Positions 35,101-44,148 of a DNA stretch of 51,701 nt are shown here, one piece after another (the first letter of the stretch is position 1; each line of letters opens with the position of its first letter). The translations under genes were made by a program, and so were the position numbers. The notes beneath the pieces are model-generated. The model saw only the letters and a program-made list of their open reading frames with translations. It had not been told where the DNA came from and ran no database searches. Origin of the DNA: JBCBCP01 sp038530575 (GTDB lineage: Bacteria; Pseudomonadota; Alphaproteobacteria; Rhodobacterales; Rhodobacteraceae); NCBI GenBank assembly GCA_038530575.1, contig JBCBCP010000020.1, forward strand, positions 1-51,701. Direction: 5' to 3'.

Positions 35101-35592
35101 GACCATGGCAAATTCGGATTGGTGCAGCACGGTAGAACTTTCGCCCGTGTGATCATCCCCCATCGCCATAAGGACACCACCATGTACTGATGATCCGGCC
35201 ATGTTTGCATGCCGCATCACATCGCCCGACCGGTCCACACCAGGCCCCTTGCCGTACCAGAGCCCGAAAACGCCGTCGAATTTGCCTTCGCCGCGCAGCT
35301 CGGCCTGCTGCGCACCCCAAAGTGCCGTTGCCGCCAAGTCTTCGTTCAGTCCGGGCTGAAAAGTAACCTCCGCCTCGGCCAGTTGCTTCAGCGCCCGGCT
35401 CATCTGCATGTCCACCGCGCCAAGCGGAGAGCCACGATAGCCTGTTACCAGACCCGCCGTGTTCAGGCCTGCCGCTACATCCCGCGCCTTCTGCATCAGC
35501 ATCAGCCGCACCAAAGCCTGTGTTCCGTTCAGCAGAACCGGGCTTTTTTCGAGGTCGTACCGATCGTTCAGGGTAATTTCGTGCGTGCTCAT
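32191..35592 (-). CDS. Indolepyruvate ferredoxin oxidoreductase, fused alpha-beta
   Basis: The 1133-residue protein carries all parts of a 2-keto acid:ferredoxin oxidoreductase in one chain. It opens with TGYRGSPLGAVD, has a TPP-binding region (about 430-610, including ILYNDAVAMTGGQGNEG), an iron-sulfur region (about 640-690, VCEGCGDCGVQSNC and SSCNKDFSCVNGFCPSF) and a C-terminal gamma-like domain (GVGGTGVVTIGAVMAQAAHIDGKGAGMMEMAGLAQKGGAVH). It would oxidatively decarboxylate aryl or branched-chain 2-keto acids to acyl-CoA. It lies divergent to a LysR regulator; 162 bases separate the starts. Confidence 0.92.
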   Translation of the reverse strand: MSTHEITLNDRYDLEKSPVLLNGTQALVRLMLMQKARDVAAGLNTAGLVTGYRGSPLGAVDMQMSRALKQLAEAEVTFQPGLNEDLAATALWGAQQAELRGEGKFDGVFGLWYGKGPGVDRSGDVMRHANMAGSSVHGGVLMAMGDDHTGESSTVLHQSEFAMVDTYMPVVSPAGVQEILDYGLYGYALSRFAGVWIGLKTMKDTVEATSVVDGNPHRLTFTVPDFDMPDGGLNIRLVDDRIEQEARLIDYKRYAAEAFAYANKMDKRVWGKPGAKIGFVAAGKNWLDLVHALSLLNIDEAEAERLGITTYKVGQVWPLDMRGFNEWAEGLDLIVVVEEKRKLIEVQIKEALFDHRNGRRVYGGTKDGKVFFSAKWALDPIEIATKLGEVLIDEGRETDGIAAGLATLDAARRSDNAEEIAARLPYFCSGCPHNSSTKVPDGSRAYAGIGCHFMAQWMDRETLGFTHMGAEGANWIGEAPFSNREHVFQNLGDGTYNHSGVQAIRAALAAGTNITYKILYNDAVAMTGGQGNEGDLSAERIVDEVRAMGCQHVAVVYDDKEDVDPGAFKKRGVEVHERAHLQTVQEQFAKTEGVSVIVYIQTCAAEKRRRRKRGLFPDPDKRVFINTDVCEGCGDCGVQSNCVSIVPKETELGRKRMIDQSSCNKDFSCVNGFCPSFVTLEGAQVKKAATTSVDLPDMPAPELPTIDGTWNVVITGVGGTGVVTIGAVMAQAAHIDGKGAGMMEMAGLAQKGGAVHIHCRLANDPHDISAIRVATGEADALIGGDLVVSAGSKTLGLTSAGRTGAVVNSHEIITGDFTRDTEFALPSDRLQVALEARMAGRVDLFDASDLAKATLGDSIFSNMMIFGAAWQRGLVPLTADAIRQAVELNGAAVEKNLRAFEIGRWAVLYPQDAAKLLAPNVVELPRSEKDQIEFRAAHLIDYQSKRLSKRFRKMVEAAPQDLRLSVAKGYHKLLAYKDEYEVARLLRSTRDKAAEQFDGDFKMTFHLAPPMLSKEGPNGRPLKRQFGEWMMGPMGVLRRLKVLRGTPLDVFGHTAERKMERALIKQYEADMAEVLKLDTPQTREAIVALAELPLSIRGFGPVKQANEAKAAKRREELLSVIRAGGTDTAKAAE

Positions 35593-35754
35593 CGGTCAGC
35601 CTCCCCAGCCTGATCAAAAGTCTTGCTTGTTTTGCAGCATTATAGGTCACATATTCTGACCTGCCTAGAAATTTCTATCGGTTTACGCCGCGCACCACTT
35701 AGGAATTCGAAAAGTTTCGAGTAACTAAGCAGTGAACGAAACATAGGTACGGCG

Positions 35755-36660
35755 ATGGACTGGGACAAATTGCGAATCTTTCATGCGGTGGCCGATGCCG
35801 GATCGCTGACGCATGCAGGCGACAAGCTGAGCCTCAGCCAATCGGCGGTCAGCCGCCAAATCAGAGCACTTGAGGAATCGCTGTCGGCGACGCTGTTTCA
35901 CCGTCACGCCCGCGGGCTGATCCTGACCGAGCAAGGGGAGCTTCTCTTCGACGCGACAACAGCTATGACCAAGCGGCTCGACGCCGCGGCCGCCCGCATT
36001 CGCGACAGTGAAGAAGAAGTGTTTGGTGATCTGCGTGTGACAACGACAACAGGCTTTGGAACGCTCTGGCTCGCCCCGCGCTTGCCGAAACTCTATGCGC
36101 AATATCCCGACCTCAGGGTCGATCTGATGCTGGAGGAACGCGTACTGGACCTACCCATGCGCGAGGCGGACGTGGCCATTCGTATGAAGGAGCCCAGCCA
36201 GGCCGACCTGATCCGCAAGCGGCTGATGTCGGTGCGCATGCAGGTCTATGCAACGCCGGATTACCTTGCCGATCACGGGACACCGCAAGTGCCTGAGGAC
36301 CTGAAAAACCACCGTCTGATCTGCCAGAACACCGATAGCGCTCAGGTCGGCGCGGGGCTTAGCCTCGTGCAGCATCTCATGACGTACCCGGTTCAATCGC
36401 TTTTGACTGTGAACAACTACTTTGGCGTACTGCAGGGCGTGCTGCACAACCTCGGCGTTGGGGTGTTGCCAGACTACGTGGTGAACGATTTTCCCGATTT
36501 GGTGCAGGTCCTGACCGACATGGAAAGCGCAGAGGTTCCCGTCTTTCTTGCCTACCCCGAAGAGCTGAGACAGTCGAAACGGATTGCGGCGTTTCGTGAC
36601 TTTGTGCAGGACGAGATATCCGAATACCGCAAACTACTTCGGTCACGCGCGAACGCTTGA
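35755..36660 (+). CDS. LysR-family transcriptional regulator
   Basis: The 301-residue protein has an N-terminal winged HTH (about 1-60, MDWDKLRIFHAVADAGSLTHAGDKLSLSQSAVSRQIRALEESL) and a periplasmic-binding-like effector domain (about 90-300). Its divergent placement next to the fused ferredoxin oxidoreductase suggests it regulates that gene, the usual LysR arrangement. The effector is unknown. The 162-base gap (35593-35754) is where the operators should lie. Confidence 0.92.
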   Translation: MDWDKLRIFHAVADAGSLTHAGDKLSLSQSAVSRQIRALEESLSATLFHRHARGLILTEQGELLFDATTAMTKRLDAAAARIRDSEEEVFGDLRVTTTTGFGTLWLAPRLPKLYAQYPDLRVDLMLEERVLDLPMREADVAIRMKEPSQADLIRKRLMSVRMQVYATPDYLADHGTPQVPEDLKNHRLICQNTDSAQVGAGLSLVQHLMTYPVQSLLTVNNYFGVLQGVLHNLGVGVLPDYVVNDFPDLVQVLTDMESAEVPVFLAYPEELRQSKRIAAFRDFVQDEISEYRKLLRSRANA

Positions 36661-36739
36661 CGGGTCATCGAAGCGAGACTTATGCGCCACATGCATAACG
36701 GGATTGCTGCACCTGCGGCATCTGCGCGCTTGATCGAGG

Positions 36740-36841
36740 CAGAGCTGCCAACTATTTCATCACTTGAAGGACGGCGCTGGTTTGCGCGCCTTCATACCTC
36801 CCTGTTGGACTTGGCCGAGCGTAATGCTCGGCCTTTTTTTT
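36740..36841 (+). ncRNA. Candidate small regulatory RNA
   Basis: A bulged hairpin (GAAGG 36766-36770 with CCTTC 36789-36793, plus inner GCGC/GCGC) is followed by an unpaired CCTCCC (36797-36802), complementary to a Shine-Dalgarno sequence. A strong terminator stem with eight Us closes it. Anti-SD motifs exposed in loops or linkers are typical of alphaproteobacterial trans-acting sRNAs. The 5' end is not defined and the boundary given is approximate. Confidence 0.4.
36813..36841 (+). terminator. Strong rho-independent terminator
   Basis: GGCCGAGC (36813-36820) pairs with GCTCGGCC (36826-36833) around GTAAT, followed by eight Ts. It is 150 bases after the LysR stop, so it more likely ends a separate small RNA than the LysR transcript. 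Confidence 0.85.
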
Positions 36842-36950
36842 CGATATCGCGCGCCTCGTCCCGTAACTTTGTCGGCATCTGTATGGATCGCGCGCCGCTG
36901 CGAACGCCAGAGCGCAAGAAAAGTTCCTGAAAAAACAATGCCTTTTTCGG

Positions 36951-36975
36951 GGAACAAAGGCTATCCACTGCGGTT
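36951..36975 (+). promoter_or_regulatory. Possible EcfG/ECF-type promoter
   Basis: GGAAC (36951-36955), 17 bases, GTT (36973-36975) approximates the GGAAC-N16/17-CGTT pattern of alphaproteobacterial general-stress sigma factors. It lies 41 bases before the ATG of a secreted PRC-barrel-like protein, a class often stress-controlled. The -10 match is incomplete. Confidence 0.28.
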
Positions 36976-37015
36976 GTGTCTGCGAGGTTCAAATGAACAA
37001 CGAAAGGAGTTTCAA

Positions 37016-37555
37016 ATGACCCGCAAGATCGCATTCAACACCACCGCAGCAGCAGTTGCTATCGCGGCCCTGACCGCGCCCGCGCTTGCACAAACGACTG
37101 ACAGCGCCTCGGACCTGCGTGGTAATTCGCCCGCCGTCACCGAGGGTGGCCTTGCCAACGACGTCGCCTCGCAGCGGACTGTGCGGTACGGACGTGCCGA
37201 CACGCGGTACGGTAATGGCATTGCAGCATTTGACGCCAACGAAATCGCACTCGAGCAGGAGGTCTTCGCAGCACTCTCCGGCACCAAGGGTGCAGAGTTC
37301 AAGTCTGACGCCGGTGAGGTCTTTGGTACAATTTCCGAAGTCCGCTACAACGAACGCGGCTTCCCGGAGCTTGTCGTGGACCTTGTCCCGGACAATGTTC
37401 TTGATGCTGAGCGTCTCGTCGTGACCGTGCAGCCGGACAACGTAACGCTGAGCGACAACGAGATCATCCTTGACCTGACGGTGGATGAAATGATCGCAAA
37501 GGCCCAGTCGGAAGGCGTGCGTGACGATGCAATTGCAGAAATCACCATCTTCTAA
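37016..37555 (+). CDS. Secreted PRC-barrel-like protein
   Basis: The 179-residue protein has a cleavable signal peptide (1-25, ending ALA-Q) and a mature part with a PRC-barrel-like segment. That segment runs KSDAGEVFGTISEVRYNERGFPELVVDLVPDNVLDAERLVV, then NEIILDLTVDEMIAKAQ. PRC-barrel domains bind other proteins or RNA; periplasmic ones in alphaproteobacteria are of unknown role. The ATG at 37016 is preceded by AAAGGAG. It is transcribed alone and closed by a terminator at 37578. Confidence 0.75.
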   Translation: MTRKIAFNTTAAAVAIAALTAPALAQTTDSASDLRGNSPAVTEGGLANDVASQRTVRYGRADTRYGNGIAAFDANEIALEQEVFAALSGTKGAEFKSDAGEVFGTISEVRYNERGFPELVVDLVPDNVLDAERLVVTVQPDNVTLSDNEIILDLTVDEMIAKAQSEGVRDDAIAEITIF

Positions 37556-37577
37556 ACCAGCCGCTGATTGACGAAAG

Positions 37578-37610
37578 GGCCGCGCTCCAACTCTGGGGCG
37601 CGGCCTTTTT
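37578..37610 (+). terminator. Rho-independent terminator
   Basis: GGCCGCGCTCC (37578-37588) pairs with GGGGCGCGGCC (37595-37605) with one T-G pair around AACTCT, followed by five Ts. It ends the secreted-protein transcript and separates it from purL. Confidence 0.85.
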
Positions 37611-37721
37611 CGTGCGGTGCGCTTTGCAATTTGGGGCCCAGCCGGCACGCACAGGGCACAACGGGCTGGCCCCACCCCGCGCGCTGTCCTATAGACCCGC
37701 CCAAGCCATGCGGGGACCAAC

Positions 37722-39881
<2,160 letters not shown>

Positions 39882-40101
39882 CAGGCGGGTGTACCGATCC
39901 AGTCGGTCGGACGCTTTACCGGTGACACTGTGCGCTATGGCGCATCCGAGGCCCCGCTGGCCGAACTTGACGCGCTGCACAAATCATCTTTGGCCGCCGC
40001 GCTGGCGTAACAGGCACCCTGGGCGGACCGAAGGCCCAGTAGCGTTTCACGACGCGGTACATAAAGAAATTCAAAATCCGCTGTGAGGCGCTTCATCACC
40101 C

Positions 40102-41355
40102 TCAAAGCTGAGCCAGGAGCCGTTCGCGCTCTCCGACATCTTCGGGCCGCGAAATTGCCTCCGCCAGGGCCTCCAACGAAGCGATAGAATGACCCGCCCG
40201 AAAACTGTCGACATGTGGCAGCAACGCCGCAATTCCAGCAGCCTTTGGCGCAAATTCCTCCCATCGCAACAGCGGGTTCAGCCAGATCAGCCGTTGGCAA
40301 CTCAGATGCAATCGATCTGCCTGCTTGGCTAAAGCCTCTGGCACGCCTCGGTCCAACCCGTCGGTAATAAGCAGTACAACTGCCCCCTGCCCCAGCACGC
40401 GGCGGGACCAGTCACGGTTGAACGCTTCCAAACAAGCCCCTATCCGCGTGCCGCCTTCCCAATCCTGCGCCTCTGCGCCCGCCGCGGCCAAAGCCGCATC
40501 CACGTCGCGGTGATCCAGATGCCGCGTGATATTGGTCAGTCGCGTCCCGAACGTGAAAGCATGCACTTTTGCCCAGCCCGCGCCCTTGGCGTTGGAAACC
40601 GCATGTAGAAAATGCAAAACCATGCGGGAATACTGGCTCATTGAACCGGAGATATCGCAGAGAACCACCAGATTGGGCCACCTCTCGCGCGGCGCTGCCA
40701 GCGCGAGGTTGCTTATCTCTCCGCCCCGCCTCATGGCCGCCCTGATCGTACGGGCTGGATCAACACGCCCCCGCAAGCTGGCCGCCAGCCGCCGGGTACG
40801 CAACGGTTTCACCGGCAGCCGCATACGCGCCAGCATGCGCTTCGCCTCGGCAATCTCGGCGGTGCTCATCTGCTCGAAATCGAGAGACTTAAGCCGCTCT
40901 TCACGCGACATGGTCTGCGAGGCATCGATATCGATCTGCACCTCTTCGCCGTCTTCTTCTTCGGGAGGCTGAACGTCCGGTGCCTCCGCCCCATCCAGTA
41001 AGGCCTCCGCCGCGCGCTTCTCCGCGGCCTGCGCGGTGCGATCCTCCGCCACGCCCCGTACCGCTGGCAGCATCGCTGCCATCATATGCTCCAGATACCG
41101 CGGATCGCGCCAATACAGCCGAAACACCTGCCCGAAGACCGCCCGATGCTCTGGCCGCGTCACGAAACAGGCATGCAGCGTCCAGTAAAAATCCCGCTTC
41201 TCGGTAAACCCCGCCGCCTCGACCGCCCGGATCGCATCAATGACCCGGCCCGGCCCGATGGGAAGTCCCGCCCGACGGAGCGCGCGCGCGAAATGCGTGA
41301 TGTTCCCGGCAAGGCGCGGGTTATCTGGTAACTCGAGATCAGCGTATTTTGCCAT
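40102..41355 (-). CDS. VWA-domain protein, CoxE-like
   Basis: The 417-residue protein has an N-terminal helical part (PLPIGPGRVIDAIRAVEAAGF-like, TLHACFVTRPEHRAVFGQVF) and an acidic middle (EEEDGEEVQIDIDASQ). A C-terminal von Willebrand A domain has a MIDAS motif (VVLCDISGSMSQYS) and later LLITDGLDRG. Such proteins pair with MoxR ATPases to mature metalloenzymes; CoxE acts in carbon monoxide dehydrogenase maturation. ATG 41355 is preferred; an ATG at 41391 lies inside the dispersed repeat. No coxMSL genes are in the window, so the target enzyme is unknown. Confidence 0.82.
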   Translation of the reverse strand: MAKYADLELPDNPRLAGNITHFARALRRAGLPIGPGRVIDAIRAVEAAGFTEKRDFYWTLHACFVTRPEHRAVFGQVFRLYWRDPRYLEHMMAAMLPAVRGVAEDRTAQAAEKRAAEALLDGAEAPDVQPPEEEDGEEVQIDIDASQTMSREERLKSLDFEQMSTAEIAEAKRMLARMRLPVKPLRTRRLAASLRGRVDPARTIRAAMRRGGEISNLALAAPRERWPNLVVLCDISGSMSQYSRMVLHFLHAVSNAKGAGWAKVHAFTFGTRLTNITRHLDHRDVDAALAAAGAEAQDWEGGTRIGACLEAFNRDWSRRVLGQGAVVLLITDGLDRGVPEALAKQADRLHLSCQRLIWLNPLLRWEEFAPKAAGIAALLPHVDSFRAGHSIASLEALAEAISRPEDVGERERLLAQL

Positions 41356-41356
41356 G

Positions 41357-41397
41357 TGTCGGACCGGGGCCAGCCCCTGCACCCCCGGCATATTTTT
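41357..41397 (-). repeat. Dispersed intergenic repeat, copy B
   Basis: On the minus strand this gap reads AAAAATATGCCGGGGGTGCA followed by GGGGCTGGCCCCGGTCCGACAC. It parallels copy A at 13688-13751, with the same order of ATATGCC, GGGG and GGGCTGGCCC blocks and an ending ACAC. It fills the gap between the moxR-like stop and the coxE-like start. Confidence 0.5.
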
Positions 41398-41430
41398 CGC
41401 CAGAAGAACGGGGGAAGACTTTTCCTTTTC

Positions 41431-42339
41431 CTAGGCCGGAGCCAATTCGCTGCGCACCTCATCCAGTAGGCGCTTGGCTTCGGAACCTTGCAGCTTAGCG
41501 ATGTCGTCTTGATACTTGAGCACCGCGCCGAGCGTATCGGCGATCACCTCCGGCGACAGCTCCAGTACGTCGAGCGCCAGAAGACACTTGGCCCAATCTA
41601 TGGTCTCAGCCACTCCGGGTTTCTTGAACAGGTCCTCGGTGCGCAAGCGCTGCACGAAGGCCACGACTTCCTGAGACAGCGTCTCGGCGGCCTCCGGCGC
41701 GCGGGCCTGCAAGATCTCCATCTCGCGCTCAAACCCCGGATAATCAACCCAATGATACAGGCACCGGCGTTTAAGCGCATCGTGCACCTCACGCGTCCGG
41801 TTCGACGTCAGGATAACGATCGGCGGCTCGGGTGCTTTGATCGTGCCCAGTTCCGGAATGGTGACCTGAAAATCACTGAGCGCTTCCAGAAGGAACGCCT
41901 CGAACGGTGCATCCGTGCGGTCCAACTCGTCAATCAGCAGGACCGGCGCACCGCCATCTTGAGGGCGCATCGCTTCAAGCAGCGGTCGTTCCACCAGGTA
42001 CGCGTCAGAGAACAGCTCATCTTGCAGCGCCGCCCGCTCGGCCCCGCCCGCGGCCTCGGCAGTGCGGATCGCAACCATCTGCGCCGCAAAATTCCATTCA
42101 TACACCGCGCTTGAGGCATCCAGTCCCTCATAGCATTGCAGCCGGATGAGCCGCCGCCCCAATCCTGACGCCAACGCCTTGGCGATTTCGGTTTTGCCAA
42201 CCCCCGCCTCTCCCTCCAGAAAAAGCGGGCGGCCCAAGCCCAGCCCCAAAAACACTACCGTGGCCAGTGCACGCCCGCACACATAACCCTCGGTGGACAG
42301 CATCGCCTGCACGGCGTCAATCGAGTTTGGTTTTTCCAT
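41431..42339 (-). CDS. MoxR-family AAA+ ATPase (CoxD-like)
   Basis: The 302-residue ATPase has Walker A GEAGVGKT (43-50), Walker B VLLIDELDR (about 131-139), a sensor segment ILTSNRTREVHDALKRRCLYHWVDYP and a C-terminal lid. ATG 42339 is chosen because MEKPNS starts the conserved part; an upstream ATG at 42354 adds five residues. It is transcribed with the VWA protein, the usual MoxR-VWA pairing that loads or activates metal cofactors. The gap between them carries a dispersed repeat. Confidence 0.88.
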   Translation of the reverse strand: MEKPNSIDAVQAMLSTEGYVCGRALATVVFLGLGLGRPLFLEGEAGVGKTEIAKALASGLGRRLIRLQCYEGLDASSAVYEWNFAAQMVAIRTAEAAGGAERAALQDELFSDAYLVERPLLEAMRPQDGGAPVLLIDELDRTDAPFEAFLLEALSDFQVTIPELGTIKAPEPPIVILTSNRTREVHDALKRRCLYHWVDYPGFEREMEILQARAPEAAETLSQEVVAFVQRLRTEDLFKKPGVAETIDWAKCLLALDVLELSPEVIADTLGAVLKYQDDIAKLQGSEAKRLLDEVRSELAPA

Positions 42340-42484
42340 GCTGCAACGGTGCATCTCGCGCCCCGCCCGTCAAGGCGGCAGGCGCGGAAAGATTGACCGG
42401 ATGCGCGCCAAATGGCATGCTCTTAACCAATTAATGACGTGGGAAGCCTATCCCGCGCGTGAGGCACGAAAAGAGAGCATCGCC

Positions 42485-43525
42485 ATGAGCGACCTGCGCA
42501 TTACCGCCGTCACCTGCGTGAAAAACGAGGGGCCGTTCCTGCTGGAATGGATCGCGTTCAACCGTGTAATCGGGGTCACGGACCATCTGTTTTATTCAAA
42601 TGACTGCACCGACGCGACGGATGATCTGCTGGATGCCTTAATGGACCGTGGATACGTGCAGCATCTGCCCAACCCGGCGGAGGGGCGCAACTACCAGATG
42701 GAAGCGCTGAAAGACGCCGCCCAGCAGGATATCGTGACAACCGCCGACTGGGTCTGGGTCGCAGATGTGGACGAATTTTTGAACATCCACATCGGGGATG
42801 GCACAATTCCCGAGTTGATCGAGGCCTGTGGCAACCCGCAAGCCATCAGCGTGAATTTCCAGTTCTTTGCCAACGACGATGTCGAAGCTTTCGAAGATCG
42901 CCCCATAATCGAACAGTTCACCCGCAGCCACAACCCCGACCTATGGGGCGGCGAGGCGGCGATCGAGGTCAAATCGCTGATCCGAAACGACTTTCCCCTG
43001 CAATATTACGGGGCACACCGCCCGTTCTTCAAAAACAAGCTGCCCAAGAAGCGCCGTCCGACATGGACCGATGCGTCGGGACGCGACGTGCCGCACCGCT
43101 TTCTCGTGGCGGCCAATCCGCGCCGCATCCGCCGCTTTCCGGCGCAAGGATCGCGGGCCTTTGCCACGCTCAACCACTATGCGTTGCGCAGCCTCGACAG
43201 CTACCTCGTGAAAAACGATCGGGGCGATGTTAATCGGGAACATCGCGCGTTCGATGACACTTATTGGCGCGAGCGGAACGATCCCGCGTGGCAGGACCTG
43301 AGCATTCAGCGCTACCTGCCGCGGGTCAAGGCCGAAATCGACCGGCTGAAAAAGCACCCCGAAATCGGGCAACTACACGAAGAGGCCGTGCGCCTGCACC
43401 GCGCCAAACGTGACGAATTACTTGAGCAGCCGAGCTATCGTGACATGGCCGACCAGCTGCGCAGCGCCTCCAAATTGCCCCCCGCCGAAGAGGCCCTGCT
43501 GAACGAGCTGGGGATCGAGGCGTGA
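42485..43525 (+). CDS. Glycosyltransferase family 2-type protein, copy 1
   Basis: The 346-residue protein is a nucleotide-sugar transferase of the Glyco_tranf_2_4 kind. CVKNEGPFLLEW (11-22), LFYSNDCTDATDDLL (about 35-49) and the metal-binding DVDEFLN (94-100) are followed by a late LNHYALRSLDSYLVKNDRG block. The C-terminus is helical. ATG 42485 is chosen; the upstream frame overlaps the moxR start on the other strand. It is the first gene of a five-gene overlapping run. The next gene starts in its stop codon (GTGA). TTAA-CCAA-TTAA at 42423-42434 may be a regulatory motif. Confidence 0.85.
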   Translation: MSDLRITAVTCVKNEGPFLLEWIAFNRVIGVTDHLFYSNDCTDATDDLLDALMDRGYVQHLPNPAEGRNYQMEALKDAAQQDIVTTADWVWVADVDEFLNIHIGDGTIPELIEACGNPQAISVNFQFFANDDVEAFEDRPIIEQFTRSHNPDLWGGEAAIEVKSLIRNDFPLQYYGAHRPFFKNKLPKKRRPTWTDASGRDVPHRFLVAANPRRIRRFPAQGSRAFATLNHYALRSLDSYLVKNDRGDVNREHRAFDDTYWRERNDPAWQDLSIQRYLPRVKAEIDRLKKHPEIGQLHEEAVRLHRAKRDELLEQPSYRDMADQLRSASKLPPAEEALLNELGIEA

Positions 43526-44148
43526 GCCTCAAGGTTGTCAATCTGGGCCTTCCCAAAACGGGCACAACGACGCTGGCCCGTGCGCTCCGCCTTGCTGGCT
43601 ACAAGGTGGCAGACCACCGCGTGCGCCGCAGCCAGACGCAAGACCCTGAGCTGCAACGTCAATTTGTCGCCGACCTGCTCTACAAGGGGCATTTCGAGGC
43701 GGGCGATGCCGCGGCCCATCTTGGCCCGTTCGACGCGCTGACGGAAATCAGCCTGCTTCGCGGGGGCCGCAGCCTTTGGCCGCAAATGGACTTCGGCCTC
43801 ATTGACGCGCTGCGCAGGCAGCATCCGGGCGTGCGGTTTCTGGCCTCCTGGCGCGATCCCTTCGCGCTCAGCCAGTCGATCCTGGCATGGTCCGATCTGG
43901 GCCTTGCCCGCCTGCCCGGCAATCCAGTTCCTGGCCTGCCCGAAGGCTATGGGGAAACAACAAAACAGCGGATGCAGTGGATCGAAGGCCACTACGCCTT
44001 TTTGCGGGCCATCTTTGCAGGATCCGATCGGCTTTTGATCTTTGACATCGCGGACGCCAATGCACCCGAACAGATCGGCGCGCACTTGGGCAGGGATCTG
44101 CCGTGGTGGGGCCACAAGAACCGAAATTACGAGTATGAAGGGGCGTAG
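43522..44148 (+). CDS. Sulfotransferase-like P-loop protein
   Basis: The 208-residue protein has an N-terminal nucleotide loop NLGLPKTGTTTLARAL (Lys12, Thr13-Gly14-Thr15) and a downstream SWRDPFALSQSILAW segment, matching the two PAPS-binding motifs of sulfotransferases. It may transfer sulfate from PAPS to a sugar or lipid. GTG 43522 is the start, overlapping the preceding stop by four bases. It abuts the next gene directly (TAG-ATG). Acceptor identity is unknown. Confidence 0.75.
   Translation: MSLKVVNLGLPKTGTTTLARALRLAGYKVADHRVRRSQTQDPELQRQFVADLLYKGHFEAGDAAAHLGPFDALTEISLLRGGRSLWPQMDFGLIDALRRQHPGVRFLASWRDPFALSQSILAWSDLGLARLPGNPVPGLPEGYGETTKQRMQWIEGHYAFLRAIFAGSDRLLIFDIADANAPEQIGAHLGRDLPWWGHKNRNYEYEGA

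Larger units (their letters stand above)
36661..37015 (+). other. Gap between LysR gene and secreted-protein gene
   Basis: No convincing protein gene. The stretch holds a probable small RNA with a strong terminator (to 36841), then a sigma-factor-like motif (36951-36975) and the ribosome binding site of the following gene. An 82-codon frame from 36682 reads straight through the terminator hairpin and resembles no known protein. Confidence 0.6.

Noticed and set aside
36682..36930. 82-codon frame in the LysR-downstream gap
   Set aside because: It reads through a strong terminator hairpin and its T-tract and has no ribosome binding site or recognisable product; an RNA gene explains the region better.
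40019..40039. Possible terminator after the purL duplication
   Set aside because: The 6-bp stem has a nine-base loop and no T-run, so it is too weak to call.
42423..42434. TTAA-CCAA-TTAA before the glycosyltransferase run as a CtrA site
   Set aside because: The spacing is four bases rather than seven, so only the half-site resembles CtrA; not called as a feature.
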